DNA of 64,000 nucleotides. Source: Stakelama pacifica (lineage in GTDB: Bacteria > Pseudomonadota > Alphaproteobacteria > Sphingomonadales > Sphingomonadaceae). Positions 25,512-35,871 of the stretch are shown one piece after another. The first letter of the stretch is position 1; the number at the start of each line of letters is the position of its first letter. The stretch covers positions 1 through 64,000 of the forward strand of contig NZ_SNWD01000006.1 of NCBI RefSeq assembly GCF_004361835.1, read 5' to 3'. The notes beneath the pieces were generated by a model. That model saw only the letters and a program-made list of their open reading frames with translations. It was not told where the DNA came from and searched no databases. The translations under genes were made by a program, and so were the position numbers.

Positions 25512-27448
25512 GCGACCCCGTTCTCGATCAGGTGATCGACCACATCGGGATCGGCCAGCGTCGAGGTATCGCCAAGGCTCGACGTATCTCCCTCAGCGAT
25601 CTTGCGCAGAATGCGGCGCATGATCTTGCCCGACCGGGTCTTGGGCAGCGACGGCGCGAACTGGATCGCTTCGGGTGTCGCGATCGGTCCGATTTCGTCG
25701 CGCACCCATTGCACCAGCGTCCTGCGCAAATCATCCGACGCCTCGACCCCTGAATTGAGCGTGACGTAGGCATAGATGCCCTGACCCTTCACCTCATGCG
25801 GGCGGCCCACCACAGCGGCCTCAGCCACCGATTCATGCAGGACCAGCGCGCTTTCGACCTCTGCCGTGCCCATGCGATGGCCCGATACGTTGATCACGTC
25901 GTCGACGCGGCCGGTGATCCAGTAATCGCCATCGGCATCGCGCCGCGCGCCGTCGCTGGTGAAATATTTGCCGGGATAGGTGGAGAAATAGGTCTGGAAA
26001 AACCGCTCATGGTCGTTCCACACGGTGCGCATCTGGCCGGGCCAGCTTTTTGCGATGACCAGATTGCCCTGCGCTGCGCCGGTCAGGACATTGCCGTCGG
26101 CGTCCAGAATCTGCGGATCGACGCCCGGCATCGGGCGCGTGGCCGAACCGGGCTTCAGATCATGCGCGCCGGGCAGCGGGGCAATCATATGGCCGCCGGT
26201 TTCGGTCTGCCACCATGTGTCGATGATCGGGCAGCGGCCATCGCCGACGACGTTGTAATACCAGCGCCATGCCTCCGGATTGATCGGTTCGCCCACCGTG
26301 CCCAGCACGCGCAGCGAGGCGCGGCTGGTCTTTTTCACCGGCTCGTCACCATCGGCCATCAGCGCGCGCAGCGCGGTCGGCGCGGTGTAGAGGATATTGA
26401 CCTGATGCTTGTCGACCACCTGCCAGATGCGGCTGGAATCGGGCCAGTTGGGCACGCCTTCATACATCACGACCGTCGCCCCGTTGGCGAGCGGGCCATA
26501 GACAATATAGCTGTGCCCGGTGATCCAGCCGATATCCGCCGCGCACCAATATACATCGCCCTCGCGATAGTCGAAGGCCAGCTCGTGCGTCAGGCTGGTC
26601 CACAGCAGATAGCCGCCCGATGTGTGCAGCACGCCCTTGGGCTTGCCCGTCGAACCTGAGGTATAGAGGATGAACAGCGGGTCTTCGGCGTCCATCGCCT
26701 CTGCCGGGCAATCCTCGCCAACGCCTTGCGCCGCTTCATGATACCAGACATCGCGCCCGTCCTTCATCGTGACATCGGCACCGGTCGCCTGCACCACGAT
26801 GACTTTTTTCAGGACCGGGGCCTGATCGGCTGCTTTGTCGACATTGGTTTTCAGCGGAACCATCTTGCCCGCGCGCCGACCGGCATCGGCGGTGATGACA
26901 TAGGCGCTGTCGCAATCCACGATCCGCCCGGCAAGCGCGTCGGGTGAGAACCCGCCGAACACCACCGAATGGATCGCGCCGATCCGCGCACAGGCGAGCA
27001 GCGCGAACGCCGCTTCGGGGATCATCGGCATATAGATGGTGACCCGGTCGCCCTTCTGTACGCCCTGACCTTTTAGCACATTGGCGAAGCGGCACACTTC
27101 GCGATGCAGTTCGCGATAGGTGTAGGTGCGCACCGAATCCTTCGGATCGTCGGGCTCCCAGATAATCGCCGTCGTATCGCCGCGAGTCGCAAGGTGGCGA
27201 TCGATGCAATTGGCGGCGACGTTCAGCTTTCCGTCGGCAAACCATTCGATATGGAAATCGGCTTCGTCGAACGACCAGTCGCCGGCGATTTCGGGCCGTT
27301 TGATCCAGTCGAGCCGCCGCGCCTGCTCGAGCCAGAAGCTGCCCGGATCGGCAATCGAACGGCCATAGAGAGTCTCATATCCTCCGGCGTCCACGCGCGC
27401 GCGCTTTTTCCATTCATCAGAAACGGGATAGCGTTCCGGTTCGGCCAT
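25508..27448 (-). CDS. acs: Acetyl-CoA synthetase
   Basis: A 646-residue AMP-forming enzyme converting acetate, ATP and CoA to acetyl-CoA. The P-loop-like core is [15 protein letters not shown] (about 260-275). The substrate pocket includes [13 protein letters not shown]. The C-terminal domain carries the hinge [17 protein letters not shown] and the acetylation-controlled Lys in [11 protein letters not shown]. Length matches Acs closely. It lies 57 bases after the EamA gene and at the end of the molybdenum-hydroxylase gene string. Confidence 0.96.
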   Translation of the reverse strand: MAEPERYPVSDEWKKRARVDAGGYETLYGRSIADPGSFWLEQARRLDWIKRPEIAGDWSFDEADFHIEWFADGKLNVAANCIDRHLATRGDTTAIIWEPDDPKDSVRTYTYRELHREVCRFANVLKGQGVQKGDRVTIYMPMIPEAAFALLACARIGAIHSVVFGGFSPDALAGRIVDCDSAYVITADAGRRAGKMVPLKTNVDKAADQAPVLKKVIVVQATGADVTMKDGRDVWYHEAAQGVGEDCPAEAMDAEDPLFILYTSGSTGKPKGVLHTSGGYLLWTSLTHELAFDYREGDVYWCAADIGWITGHSYIVYGPLANGATVVMYEGVPNWPDSSRIWQVVDKHQVNILYTAPTALRALMADGDEPVKKTSRASLRVLGTVGEPINPEAWRWYYNVVGDGRCPIIDTWWQTETGGHMIAPLPGAHDLKPGSATRPMPGVDPQILDADGNVLTGAAQGNLVIAKSWPGQMRTVWNDHERFFQTYFSTYPGKYFTSDGARRDADGDYWITGRVDDVINVSGHRMGTAEVESALVLHESVAEAAVVGRPHEVKGQGIYAYVTLNSGVEASDDLRRTLVQWVRDEIGPIATPEAIQFAPSLPKTRSGKIMRRILRKIAEGDTSSLGDTSTLADPDVVDHLIENGVA

Positions 27449-27505
27449 TTCATGCTCCTCAACCTTTTTCGCCGCTGTGCGGCGTGGATGCAGCGATATT
27501 CCATC

Positions 27506-28366
27506 CTAACCGGCGAACTGCAACAGGATCAGCCCGGAAGTGAGACACATTGCGGCAAGGATTCGCCGGACGCCGAACCCTTCGCGCAGCCATACCACCC
27601 CCATCACCGCTGCCCATACCACCGCCGTTTCGCGCAGCGCGGACACTTTGGCGGTTTCGACGAAGGAAAAAGCATAGAGCGCGGCGCCGAAGGACAGGAT
27701 CGACAATGCCCCCGCCGCCGCGCCATAGCGCCATTTTTCCCGGATCGCAGCGGCAAGCGCGCCGCGGCGAAAGACGATCGCGGCGATGGTGACGCAGATC
27801 CAGTCGAACAGGAACAGCCAGACGATATAGGTCACCGGCTGCTGCGCGGTGCGCACGCCCCATGCATCGGTCGTGTTGTAGAGCGCGATGCCGACCGCCG
27901 TCGCCGCTGCCCAGCCGAGCGCCACCTTGTCGGGATGAAGGGCGAGTCGGGTTCCGCCCGGCGGCAGGGCAAAGGCGATCACCGCTGCGGTCGCGATGGC
28001 AAGGCCGAGCCATTCGAGCGGGGTAAGCGCTTCGCCCAGCACGACCCCGGCGACGATTGCCGTGACCAGCGGCGATGCTCCGCGCATGATCGGGAAGACG
28101 AGCGAAAGGTCGCCGCGCCCCAGCGCCTGAATCAGGCAGCATTGATACGCGAAATGGGCCGGAATCGCGAAGGCGAGGACATGGAATGTCGCTGCATCGG
28201 GGGCGGGGACGAGGAAGGCGACGGGCAGGAGCAGCAGCGCAGCGCTCATCGACAGGATCGATCGGCTGACCAGAATGTCGCTGCCCATCTTCACCGCCAG
28301 ATTGGCGAAGGCGAGCGTCACTGCCGAGAACAGGCCGAGGAGCAGCCCGGCAGCTGCGCTATGCAC
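27506..28366 (-). CDS. EamA/DMT-superfamily transporter
   Basis: A 286-residue membrane protein with ten hydrophobic helices in two EamA repeats (about 5-135 and 150-280). It is typical of drug/metabolite exporters such as RhaT/YdcZ-like carriers. The substrate is unknown. Its start overlaps the mocA-like gene by 8 bases, placing it in the same operon; export or import of an aldehyde/acid linked to the upstream hydroxylase is an inference. Confidence 0.87.
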   Translation of the reverse strand: MHSAAAGLLLGLFSAVTLAFANLAVKMGSDILVSRSILSMSAALLLLPVAFLVPAPDAATFHVLAFAIPAHFAYQCCLIQALGRGDLSLVFPIMRGASPLVTAIVAGVVLGEALTPLEWLGLAIATAAVIAFALPPGGTRLALHPDKVALGWAAATAVGIALYNTTDAWGVRTAQQPVTYIVWLFLFDWICVTIAAIVFRRGALAAAIREKWRYGAAAGALSILSFGAALYAFSFVETAKVSALRETAVVWAAVMGVVWLREGFGVRRILAAMCLTSGLILLQFAG

Positions 28367-28925
28367 GGGGCAGGCGGGCGAGATCGTCGGGCGTGTCGAT
28401 ATCGATCAGCTCGCCCGGCGCGGCCTGTACGAGGCGCGCGCTGCGCAAAAGGGCACGCGCACCCCGGTCGCCGCTCTGCGTCTCCAGCGCATCAAAATGG
28501 GCAGCGCCGAACAGGGCAGGGGGCATGGCGGTGTCGCTTTCGCTCGACGCGACGATCGCGTGACGCTTTCCCGCTGCGGCGATCAGGTGGCGGATATGGG
28601 CTTCGCTGATGCGCGGCATATCGGCCAGCGCGACCAGCACGGCCTGCGGCTGGTATGCGCGCGCGGCGGCCATGCCGAGGCTGAGCGAATGGCTCATGCC
28701 GCGTTCGGGCTCGCTATTGATCACGCTTTCGAACCCGGACGGCACCGGCGCGCCTTCGCCGAGGACCGCGATGCGCGCGAGAAACTCTATTCCTGCCAAC
28801 GTGCGGGCCGCGTGCAGGCCGAGCGGCAGGCCGTCCAGATTGGCGGAGAGCTTGTCTTCGTCTCCGAATCGATTCGATCGCCCCGCCGCGAGCAGGATCA
28901 GGGCGATACGCGACGCATCAGCCAT
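28359..28925 (-). CDS. MocA-like molybdenum cofactor cytidylyltransferase / NTP transferase
   Basis: A 188-residue nucleotidyltransferase. The N-terminal motif LILLAAGRSNRFGDEDKL (LxAGxSxRxG..K) binds nucleotide. ALADMPRIS supplies a metal-binding Asp. MocA relatives convert molybdopterin to the CMP form used by xanthine-oxidase-type enzymes that lack GMP, which fits the adjacent large subunits. It overlaps xdhC by 8 bases and the EamA gene by 8 bases. Confidence 0.88.
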   Translation of the reverse strand: MADASRIALILLAAGRSNRFGDEDKLSANLDGLPLGLHAARTLAGIEFLARIAVLGEGAPVPSGFESVINSEPERGMSHSLSLGMAAARAYQPQAVLVALADMPRISEAHIRHLIAAAGKRHAIVASSESDTAMPPALFGAAHFDALETQSGDRGARALLRSARLVQAAPGELIDIDTPDDLARLPRA

Positions 28926-29835
28926 GAAAGGCCTGAACCATCCCCGCCGCGATCGACAGCGCGATTTCGGCCGGGCCGATCGCGCCGATGGAAATGCCCG
29001 CAGGCCCGTCGATCCGATCGATATCGGCGTCGCTCACCCCGGCAGCGCGCAGCCGTTCGCGCCGCGCCGCATGGCTTTTGCGCGATCCCAGCGCCGCCAC
29101 ATAGGCAGTCGGATGACGCAGCCCCTCGATCAGTGCGGGATCGTCGATCTTGATGTCATGGCTCAGCGTCACCAGCGCAGTCGAGGCATCGGGTTTCAGC
29201 GCAGCAACCGCTTCATCGGGCCAGCGATCGTCGAGCGCGACCCCCGGAAAGCGTTCCTCGGTCAGGAACCGCGCGCGCGGATCGACCAGCACGGTTTCGA
29301 TCCCCAGCTCACGCGCCAGCCCGGCGAGCGCCTGCGCGATCTGCACCGCGCCGATGATGATCAGGCGGCGCGGCGGATCATACCGGTTGACGAAAGCAGG
29401 GCCGGTCATCTCCGCCTGCAACCGGCTGACCCCGCTTTCCAGATCGGTGGTGATCGTCACCTGCTCTCCGGAGGCGCGGCCATCGGCGATCCGGTCGAAC
29501 AATTCGGGATCGAAGCCCAAAGGCGAGACCGGCTGGACCATTACCTCGATCTCACCGCCGCACGGCAGGCCGACTTCCCATGCGGCATCGTCAGCGACGC
29601 CATATTGCTTCACCTGAAAGGGCGCGCCCGCAATGACCTCGGCTGCGGTGGCGAGGATGTCGGTTTCGACACAGCCGCCCGACACCGATCCTTCGAACCG
29701 GCCATCGGCATGGACCAGCATATGGCTGCCGCGCGGGCGGGGAGCGGAGCCCCAGGTCTTTACCACGGTGGCAAGCGCCATGGGCGAACCCGCCCAGTCG
29801 CGCGCCGCCGCCAGAACGGAATCATTATCGGCCAT
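28918..29835 (-). CDS. XdhC/CoxI-family maturation factor
   Basis: A 305-residue protein of the XdhC family, which binds and sulfurates the molybdenum cofactor before insertion into xanthine-oxidase-type enzymes. The N-terminal half shows VVKTWGSAPRPRGSHMLV and GSVSGGCVETDI, with the conserved Cys. The C-terminal half is a Rossmann domain (RLIIIGAVQIAQALAGLA, about 170-187). It starts 2 bases after the stop of a large subunit gene, which supports dedicated maturation. Confidence 0.92.
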   Translation of the reverse strand: MADNDSVLAAARDWAGSPMALATVVKTWGSAPRPRGSHMLVHADGRFEGSVSGGCVETDILATAAEVIAGAPFQVKQYGVADDAAWEVGLPCGGEIEVMVQPVSPLGFDPELFDRIADGRASGEQVTITTDLESGVSRLQAEMTGPAFVNRYDPPRRLIIIGAVQIAQALAGLARELGIETVLVDPRARFLTEERFPGVALDDRWPDEAVAALKPDASTALVTLSHDIKIDDPALIEGLRHPTAYVAALGSRKSHAARRERLRAAGVSDADIDRIDGPAGISIGAIGPAEIALSIAAGMVQAFHG

Positions 29836-29837
29836 GG

Positions 29838-32051
29838 TCAGTCCTGTTCGGGGAGCGCGGAAAGCAGCTTATCGAGCGTGATCGGGAAATCATGCACGCG
29901 GATGCCGCACGCATTGTAGATCGCATTGGCAACGGCAGCGCCTGCGCCCGAATTGCCGAGTTCGCCCACACCCTTCGCCCCTGCTTCATTGGCGAGGTTG
30001 TCCACCTCTTCGATGAAATGCACCTCGATCGGCGGCGAATCGGCATGGGTGGGAATGTGATATTCGCCGAAATCGGGATTGACGAACTGGCCGCTATGCG
30101 GATCGATAACGCCGTCCTCGTGCAGCACCGATCCGATGCCCCAGACGATCCCGCCGACAATCTGGCTGCGTGCGGTTTTTTCGTTCAGCACCCGCCCGAT
30201 ATCGAAGATGCCGGTCATGCGCCGCACGCGTACCTCGCCGGTAAAAGCGTTCACCGCGACCTCGGCGAAATGCGCGCCGTAGGAGGCCGAGACATGCGCA
30301 TCGGTATGCTTGCCGGGCTTGGCATGGCCTTTGGCGCTGATCGCCTCGCCGCCGAGCAGTTCGGTCAGCGGAACGCGGCGGTTGCGCGCGGTGGCATGGC
30401 CGTCCTGCAGCGTCAGATCCTTTGCCTCGGCATCCAGCTTCGCGGCGAGCTTTCCCGCAATCTCCTGACAGGCGAGCGCCGCCGCGCTCGATGCGCTCGA
30501 CGCGCCGAACGACCCGCCCGACCCGGCGGAGCGGGGCAGGCTGCTGTCACCGATCGAAACGCGCACCCTGTCCGGTGACAGGCCAAGCGCTTCGGCGACG
30601 ACCTGCATCAGAATGGTGTAGGTGCCGGTGCCGATATCGGTCATATCGGTCTCGATATGCGCGCTGCCATCGGCTTCCAGCGTCACCGTGGCGCGCGCTT
30701 CGACCGTGATATTGCTGCGGATCGCAGCGGCCATGCCGTGACCGATCCACCAGTCGCCCTCGCGCCGCGACGCCGGTTTTGCCGAGCGCTGGTCCCAGCC
30801 GAAGCGGCGTGCGCCTTCCTCATAACACTCGATCAGCTTGCGCGTGCCGAACGGCTTGCCGTTCGCCGGGCTGACCTTCGGTTCGTTGCGGCGGCGAAAT
30901 TCGATCGGGTCGAGGCCGAGCGCTTCGGCCGCTTCGTCCATCGCGACTTCGACGGCCAGCGTGCCGCACGCTTCACCCGGCGAGCGGACCGCGCCCGATG
31001 TGGGATGGTCGGCGCGCGCAAGATCCACCGTCATCAACCGGGCGTCACCGGCATAAAGATGGGTGGTGCCGATATGGACCGGTTCGACGAACGAGCGATT
31101 GTCGCGCTGTGCGATGACGGCGTGGTGGCCAAAGGCACGGATATGCCCATCGGCATCGGTCGCGATCCGCACCCGCTGACGCGTCGGCGCGCGGTGATGG
31201 GCAAGCGCTGCGACCTGTCGCCGCGTCTGCACGATCTTCACCGGACGGCCGGTATGTTTTGCGGCGATGGCAGCGTAGATCGCCTCTGCCCCGACCGACG
31301 TTTTACCGCCGAAGCCGCCGCCCACGAACGGCGCGATGACGCGGACCTTTTGCGGGTCGATGTCGAGCGCGCGCCCGACCGCCTTTGTCGCGCCGCCGGT
31401 CGATTGCAGGCTGGAATGGAGGATCAGTTCATCGTCCTCCCACCGGGCGAGGGTCGCCTGCGGCTCCATCGCGGCAGGGAAATGGATCGGGGTCGAATAG
31501 CTCTGATCGTAGCGAAAGGTAGCGCCCGCGAATATGGCATCGAAATCGCCGGTCTTCACGGGCGGGCGCAGCCCTTCGGGTTCGATCTCGTCAGGGTGCG
31601 AAAGGTCGGGAGTAAAGCGCCCCTGCTGCGGCGCATAGCGAATGTCGACCAGCCGGGCGGCCGCACGCGCTGCCTCCTGCGTTTCCGCAACGACGACCCC
31701 GATCGCCTGTCCGAAAAAGCGGATATCGTGGCCCAGTCGCCAGCTTTTGAGCTTGTCGAAACTATTCACCGCATCGGCGGGAAGGCGCGGGTCGTCGACC
31801 AGCACCGCGACCACGCCGGGCGCGGCGCGCGCGGCATCGGCGTCGATCGCGTCGATCCGCCCCGCGCCGATGCCGGCGGTCAGAATATGCCCGTACAGCG
31901 CATTGTCTGCTTCGATTTCAAAGCTGTAGCGGGCATCGCCGCTTACCTTGGCAGGACCGTCGGTCCGGTCGATGGGCTGTCCCAGAACGCGCTGCACCGC
32001 GCGGTCGAGCGTGCTCAGCCGCTCCGGGCTGGATAATGTGTGATCGGCCAA
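29838..32051 (-). CDS. Molybdenum hydroxylase large subunit, PaoC-like (second copy)
   Basis: A 737-residue molybdopterin-binding subunit of the xanthine dehydrogenase family. Cofactor segments include GGGFGGKTSVGAEA (about 243-256), RSPGEACG and [10 protein letters not shown]. The catalytic Glu lies in KGVGELGNSGAG near residue 690. It is a full-length paralogue of the upstream subunit rather than a fragment. It may replace the other subunit to give an enzyme of different specificity, or the two may form separate complexes sharing the small subunits. A gap of 51 bases separates the two genes. Likely substrates are aldehydes or N-heterocycles. Confidence 0.92.
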   Translation of the reverse strand: MADHTLSSPERLSTLDRAVQRVLGQPIDRTDGPAKVSGDARYSFEIEADNALYGHILTAGIGAGRIDAIDADAARAAPGVVAVLVDDPRLPADAVNSFDKLKSWRLGHDIRFFGQAIGVVVAETQEAARAAARLVDIRYAPQQGRFTPDLSHPDEIEPEGLRPPVKTGDFDAIFAGATFRYDQSYSTPIHFPAAMEPQATLARWEDDELILHSSLQSTGGATKAVGRALDIDPQKVRVIAPFVGGGFGGKTSVGAEAIYAAIAAKHTGRPVKIVQTRRQVAALAHHRAPTRQRVRIATDADGHIRAFGHHAVIAQRDNRSFVEPVHIGTTHLYAGDARLMTVDLARADHPTSGAVRSPGEACGTLAVEVAMDEAAEALGLDPIEFRRRNEPKVSPANGKPFGTRKLIECYEEGARRFGWDQRSAKPASRREGDWWIGHGMAAAIRSNITVEARATVTLEADGSAHIETDMTDIGTGTYTILMQVVAEALGLSPDRVRVSIGDSSLPRSAGSGGSFGASSASSAAALACQEIAGKLAAKLDAEAKDLTLQDGHATARNRRVPLTELLGGEAISAKGHAKPGKHTDAHVSASYGAHFAEVAVNAFTGEVRVRRMTGIFDIGRVLNEKTARSQIVGGIVWGIGSVLHEDGVIDPHSGQFVNPDFGEYHIPTHADSPPIEVHFIEEVDNLANEAGAKGVGELGNSGAGAAVANAIYNACGIRVHDFPITLDKLLSALPEQD

Positions 32052-32102
32052 AAAATTCGCTCCTGTGCCCCGGCCCGCAATATAGGCCGGGGCAGGGACG
32101 GT

Positions 32103-34325
32103 TCAAACCGGTGGAAGCGAATCCAGCAGCTTGTCGAGCGTGAGCGGATAATCGCGCACGCGCGCTCCGGTCGCATTGGCGATGGCGTTGGCCACTGCCG
32201 CACCAGCGCCCGCAATGCCCAGCTCACCGATCCCCTTGGCATGGAGCGGATTGGCATGGGTATCGCGTTCGGGAAGGAAGCGAATATCGACATGCGGCAC
32301 ATCAGCATGGACCGGCACATGATATTCGGCGAGGTCGCGATTGACGACCTTTCCGTTGCGCGGATCGTGCACCAGCTCCTCGGTCAGTGCTGCACCGATC
32401 CCGAACACCACGCCGCCCAGACATTGCGAGGTCGCCGTCTTCTCGTTCAGGATACGGCCTGCGGCAAAGACTGCGGTCCAGCGGTCGATGCGCACCTCAC
32501 CGGTAACAGCATTGACCCGCACGGCGCAGAAATGCGCGCCATGGCCAGCCTGTCGCACTTCGTCGCCCTGATCGCCGGGTTCGATACGGCCGGTCGCTTC
32601 GATCTCGCCCGACATGATGTCCGAAAGCGAAACGCGGCGGTTCGCGGCAATCGCCTCACCGTCCTTCAGGGTGAGGTCCGACGGTTCGCAGTCCATCGCT
32701 GTGGCCAGCTTGCGACGAATATCTTCGCAGGCAAGATAGACAGACGATCCGCTCGATCCCGCACCGAACGATCCGCCTGATCCCGATCCCGGCGGGAAGC
32801 GGTTGTCGCCCAGCCGGACATCGACCCGGTCGATCGGAAGACCCAGAAGCTCGCCCGCAATCTGCGACAGGATCGTATAGGTGCCGGTGCCGATATCGGT
32901 CATATCGGTTTCGACGATCGCGCTGCCATCGGGGCGAAGCACGACACGTGCTTCGGACGGTTGCAGCTGGTTGCCGCGCGCCGAGCCCGACATGCCATGC
33001 CCGATCAGCCATTCGCCTTCGCGCATTTTGCCGGGGGTGCGGTTGCGCTTGTCCCAGCCGAACCGCTTTGCGCCTTCATCAAGGCATTCGGTGAAACTGC
33101 GGCTCGAATAAGGGATGTCCTTTTCGGGGTCGCGCTTGCAATCGTTGATCTTGCGCAGCTCGACCGGGTCGATGCCCAGCCGCTCGGCAAGCTCGTCCAT
33201 CGCGCATTCCAGCGCCAGCATCCCCGCCGCCTCGCCCGGCGCACGCATCGATCCCGACAGCACCCGGTTCAGCCGCGCAATCGCATGGGTGATCCGGCGA
33301 TGTTCGCCGCCATACAGGAAATGGGTGGCAATCCCCGCGGGTTCAAAAAACACTTCGTCGGGCAGGTTGCTGCAATGCGTTTCATGCCCGATGCCGGTCA
33401 ACTTTCCGTCCTTGCCAGCGGCAAGCCGGACGCGCTGGCGCGTATTCGACCGGCGAACGGTCGCGTCGAACACCTGCTGGCGGGTCATCACCGTTTTTAC
33501 CGGACGACCGATCTGCTTCGACGCAATCGCGGCGGCGACCGATTCGGGCGCAATGCCCAGCTTCGACCCGAAGCCACCGCCGATATAGGGCGTGATGATC
33601 CGAACCTGTTCGGTTTCCAGCCCAAGCGCGTCGGCAAGCGACGGCCGGTCGAAGCTCGGCATCTGGTATGAGCCGTAGAGCGTCAGCCCGTCGTCGTTCC
33701 AGAGCGCGACCGAGGCATGCGGCTCCATCGCAGCGCTGTTCTGGCTGGGCGTCGTCCAGACTTCATCGACCGTGGCGTCAGCGTCGCCCATCGCCTTGTC
33801 GAGATCGCCCTGATCGTGCGTCGCGGGGGCAGCGCCGTCAGGCGGAATATCGGCATCGGCGATCGCTTCGGCAAAATCGAAATTGCCGCTGCCCGCTTCA
33901 TGCTCGATCCGCACCAGCGAGGCCGCATCGCGCGCCTGTTCATAGCCTTCCGCCACGACAATCGCGACCGGCTCGCCGAAATAAGCGACATCGCGAACGC
34001 CCTGCACCGGCGCGCTCTTCACTGCGCCCTGCGCCGAGTTGCGGATGAAGCGGTCGAAGTCGGTGACGACGTCGATAACGCCGGGAAGCGCCTTTGCCGC
34101 CTGCGTATCTATTTTGGTGATCCGGCCCACCGCGAAGGGGGCGCGAACCAGAAAGCCGTAACAGCCGTTTTCGAAACTATATTCGGCCGAATAGGTCGCC
34201 TGACCCGAGACCTTTTTGGGCCCGTCGACGCGGTCGAGGCCCTTGCCGATCAGCCCCTGCGCGCTGGTGTCGAGCAGGCTGGTCTCGATCGGATCATCCA
34301 TCGTGAGCGTATAGGTGTCGCTCAT
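32103..34325 (-). CDS. Molybdenum hydroxylase large subunit, PaoC-like (first copy)
   Basis: A 740-residue molybdopterin subunit. It has [18 protein letters not shown] at the N terminus, [14 protein letters not shown] (about 240-253), MRAPGEAAG and [12 protein letters not shown] for cofactor contacts, and the catalytic Glu in [12 protein letters not shown] near 694. Its ATG overlaps the FAD-subunit stop (ATGA), so it is the direct partner of the small subunits. It is probably a cytoplasmic or periplasmic aldehyde oxidoreductase of the PaoABC type. No Tat signal is visible on the small subunit, so export is doubtful. Confidence 0.93.
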   Translation of the reverse strand: MSDTYTLTMDDPIETSLLDTSAQGLIGKGLDRVDGPKKVSGQATYSAEYSFENGCYGFLVRAPFAVGRITKIDTQAAKALPGVIDVVTDFDRFIRNSAQGAVKSAPVQGVRDVAYFGEPVAIVVAEGYEQARDAASLVRIEHEAGSGNFDFAEAIADADIPPDGAAPATHDQGDLDKAMGDADATVDEVWTTPSQNSAAMEPHASVALWNDDGLTLYGSYQMPSFDRPSLADALGLETEQVRIITPYIGGGFGSKLGIAPESVAAAIASKQIGRPVKTVMTRQQVFDATVRRSNTRQRVRLAAGKDGKLTGIGHETHCSNLPDEVFFEPAGIATHFLYGGEHRRITHAIARLNRVLSGSMRAPGEAAGMLALECAMDELAERLGIDPVELRKINDCKRDPEKDIPYSSRSFTECLDEGAKRFGWDKRNRTPGKMREGEWLIGHGMSGSARGNQLQPSEARVVLRPDGSAIVETDMTDIGTGTYTILSQIAGELLGLPIDRVDVRLGDNRFPPGSGSGGSFGAGSSGSSVYLACEDIRRKLATAMDCEPSDLTLKDGEAIAANRRVSLSDIMSGEIEATGRIEPGDQGDEVRQAGHGAHFCAVRVNAVTGEVRIDRWTAVFAAGRILNEKTATSQCLGGVVFGIGAALTEELVHDPRNGKVVNRDLAEYHVPVHADVPHVDIRFLPERDTHANPLHAKGIGELGIAGAGAAVANAIANATGARVRDYPLTLDKLLDSLPPV

Positions 34326-35308
34326 GCCGCATCCCCCGTCAGCTCACGCAGCACCGCGATCAGCGTTCGCCGGGCGAGCGGAATTTTGAAATCGTTCGAA
34401 CCGAAGCCCTTGGCATCGGCGAGCAGAATATCGGCGGCAGCGTTGAAGGCGGCATCGCCGGGCACCTGCCCGATCAGCGCCTTTTCCACCGCGTCCTCGC
34501 GCCAGGGCATGGGGCCGATCCCGCCGAATGCGAGCGAGGCGTTGGTGATCCTGCCATCGTCCACCGCGACGATTGCAGCGACCGACACCAGCGCAAAGGC
34601 ATAGGAAGCGCGGTCACGGACCTTCCGATAGCTCTGTTTGCCCACCGGCGGAGGCGGCAGTTCGACATGGGTGATGAGTTCACCTGCCTCCAGCACCGTT
34701 TCGATCTGCGGGGTATCGCCGGGCAGACGATACAGGTCGTGGATCGAAATCCGCCGCCGGTCGCCATCGGGCTTCAGCGTGACGAGTACCGCATCGAGCG
34801 CCCGCATCGCCACCGCCATGTCGCTGGGATGGCTGGCGATGCAGTCGTCGGACGTGCCGAGGATCGCATGGATGCGGTTGAAGCCATCCTTTGCCGGGCA
34901 GCCGCTGCCCGGTTCACGCTTGTTGCACGGAACGGCGGTGTCGTAGAAATAATAGCAGCGGGTGCGCTGGAGGAAATTGCCCCCGGTCGATGCCTTGTTA
35001 CGCAACTGGCCTGACGCCCCGGCGAGCAATGCGCGCGACAGCACCGGATAGCGCGCGGTTACCAGCGGGTTGGCGGCAAGATCGGCATTGGGCACCATCG
35101 CCCCGATGCGAAGACCGCCATCCTCTCCCTCTTCGACTTCGTTGAGGTCGAGGCGCGAGATATCGACGATGCGCTCCGGCGTTTCGATCTGCAGCTTCAT
35201 CAGGTCGAGCAAATTGGTCCCGCCCGCGATAAAACGGGTGTTGCCGACAGCGCCGCCCTGAACGGCAGCTTCGGGGCTATCAGCGCGCGAATAATCGAAG
35301 GTCTTCAT
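34322..35308 (-). CDS. Molybdenum hydroxylase FAD subunit with 4Fe-4S insert, PaoB-like
   Basis: A 328-residue FAD subunit. The FAD-binding motif is [14 protein letters not shown] (25-38) with the second segment [12 protein letters not shown]. Four cysteines, Cys118, Cys128, Cys137 and Cys156, match the insertion that holds an extra 4Fe-4S cluster in E. coli PaoB and relatives such as 4-hydroxybenzoyl-CoA reductase. This supports the PaoABC-type assignment over classical xanthine dehydrogenase. The start at 35308 overlaps the stop of the 2Fe-2S gene (ATGA). Confidence 0.92.
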   Translation of the reverse strand: MKTFDYSRADSPEAAVQGGAVGNTRFIAGGTNLLDLMKLQIETPERIVDISRLDLNEVEEGEDGGLRIGAMVPNADLAANPLVTARYPVLSRALLAGASGQLRNKASTGGNFLQRTRCYYFYDTAVPCNKREPGSGCPAKDGFNRIHAILGTSDDCIASHPSDMAVAMRALDAVLVTLKPDGDRRRISIHDLYRLPGDTPQIETVLEAGELITHVELPPPPVGKQSYRKVRDRASYAFALVSVAAIVAVDDGRITNASLAFGGIGPMPWREDAVEKALIGQVPGDAAFNAAADILLADAKGFGSNDFKIPLARRTLIAVLRELTGDAA

Positions 35309-35805
35309 GCGGGCTCCTCCGCGACTTCGCGAATGGCGTCGACGATATTGGGATAGGCCGAACAGCGGCACAGATTGCCGCTCATCCGTTCGCGGATTTC
35401 GTCATCGGTCAGCTCGACATCGCCTTCCAGCCTTTCGCTGACATGGCTGGGCCAGCCCTGTTTCGCTTCGTTCAGCATGCCGGTCGCCGAACAGATCTGT
35501 CCCGGCGTGCAATATCCGCACTGAAACCCGTCATGTTTCACGAACGCCGCTTGCAGGGGAGCGAGATTGTCGGGGGTGCCGATCCCCTCGATCGTCGTGA
35601 TTTCATCGTCCTGATGCATCACGGCCAGCGTCAGACAGCTGTTGATCCGGCGGCCGTTGACCAGCACCGTGCACGCGCCGCACTGCCCATGATCGCACCC
35701 TTTTTTGGAGCCGGTCAGGTTCAGATGCTCGCGCAGCAGATCGAGCAGACTGGTGCGGATATCCGGGTCCGCGTCATAATTCTTTCCATTGATCGTGAAA
35801 TGCAT
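35305..35805 (-). CDS. Molybdenum hydroxylase 2Fe-2S subunit, PaoA-like
   Basis: A 166-residue iron-sulfur subunit with two 2Fe-2S clusters. The plant-type cluster uses Cys37, Cys42, Cys45 and Cys57 ([16 protein letters not shown]). The second uses Cys96, Cys99, Cys146 and Cys148 ([11 protein letters not shown]). E. coli PaoA has a Tat signal, but here the protein starts directly with the ferredoxin domain, suggesting a cytoplasmic enzyme. The ATG at 35805 is chosen; the frame reaches 35835 but the extra ten residues are not family-like. It is the first gene of a string ending at DUF5818. Confidence 0.92.
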   Translation of the reverse strand: MHFTINGKNYDADPDIRTSLLDLLREHLNLTGSKKGCDHGQCGACTVLVNGRRINSCLTLAVMHQDDEITTIEGIGTPDNLAPLQAAFVKHDGFQCGYCTPGQICSATGMLNEAKQGWPSHVSERLEGDVELTDDEIRERMSGNLCRCSAYPNIVDAIREVAEEPA

Positions 35806-35871
35806 CGCTTTTCCCACCTTGCGTTCCCACGCCAACGCCTCACCCCCTCAGGGTTTCCAAGGAAGTTTCAG

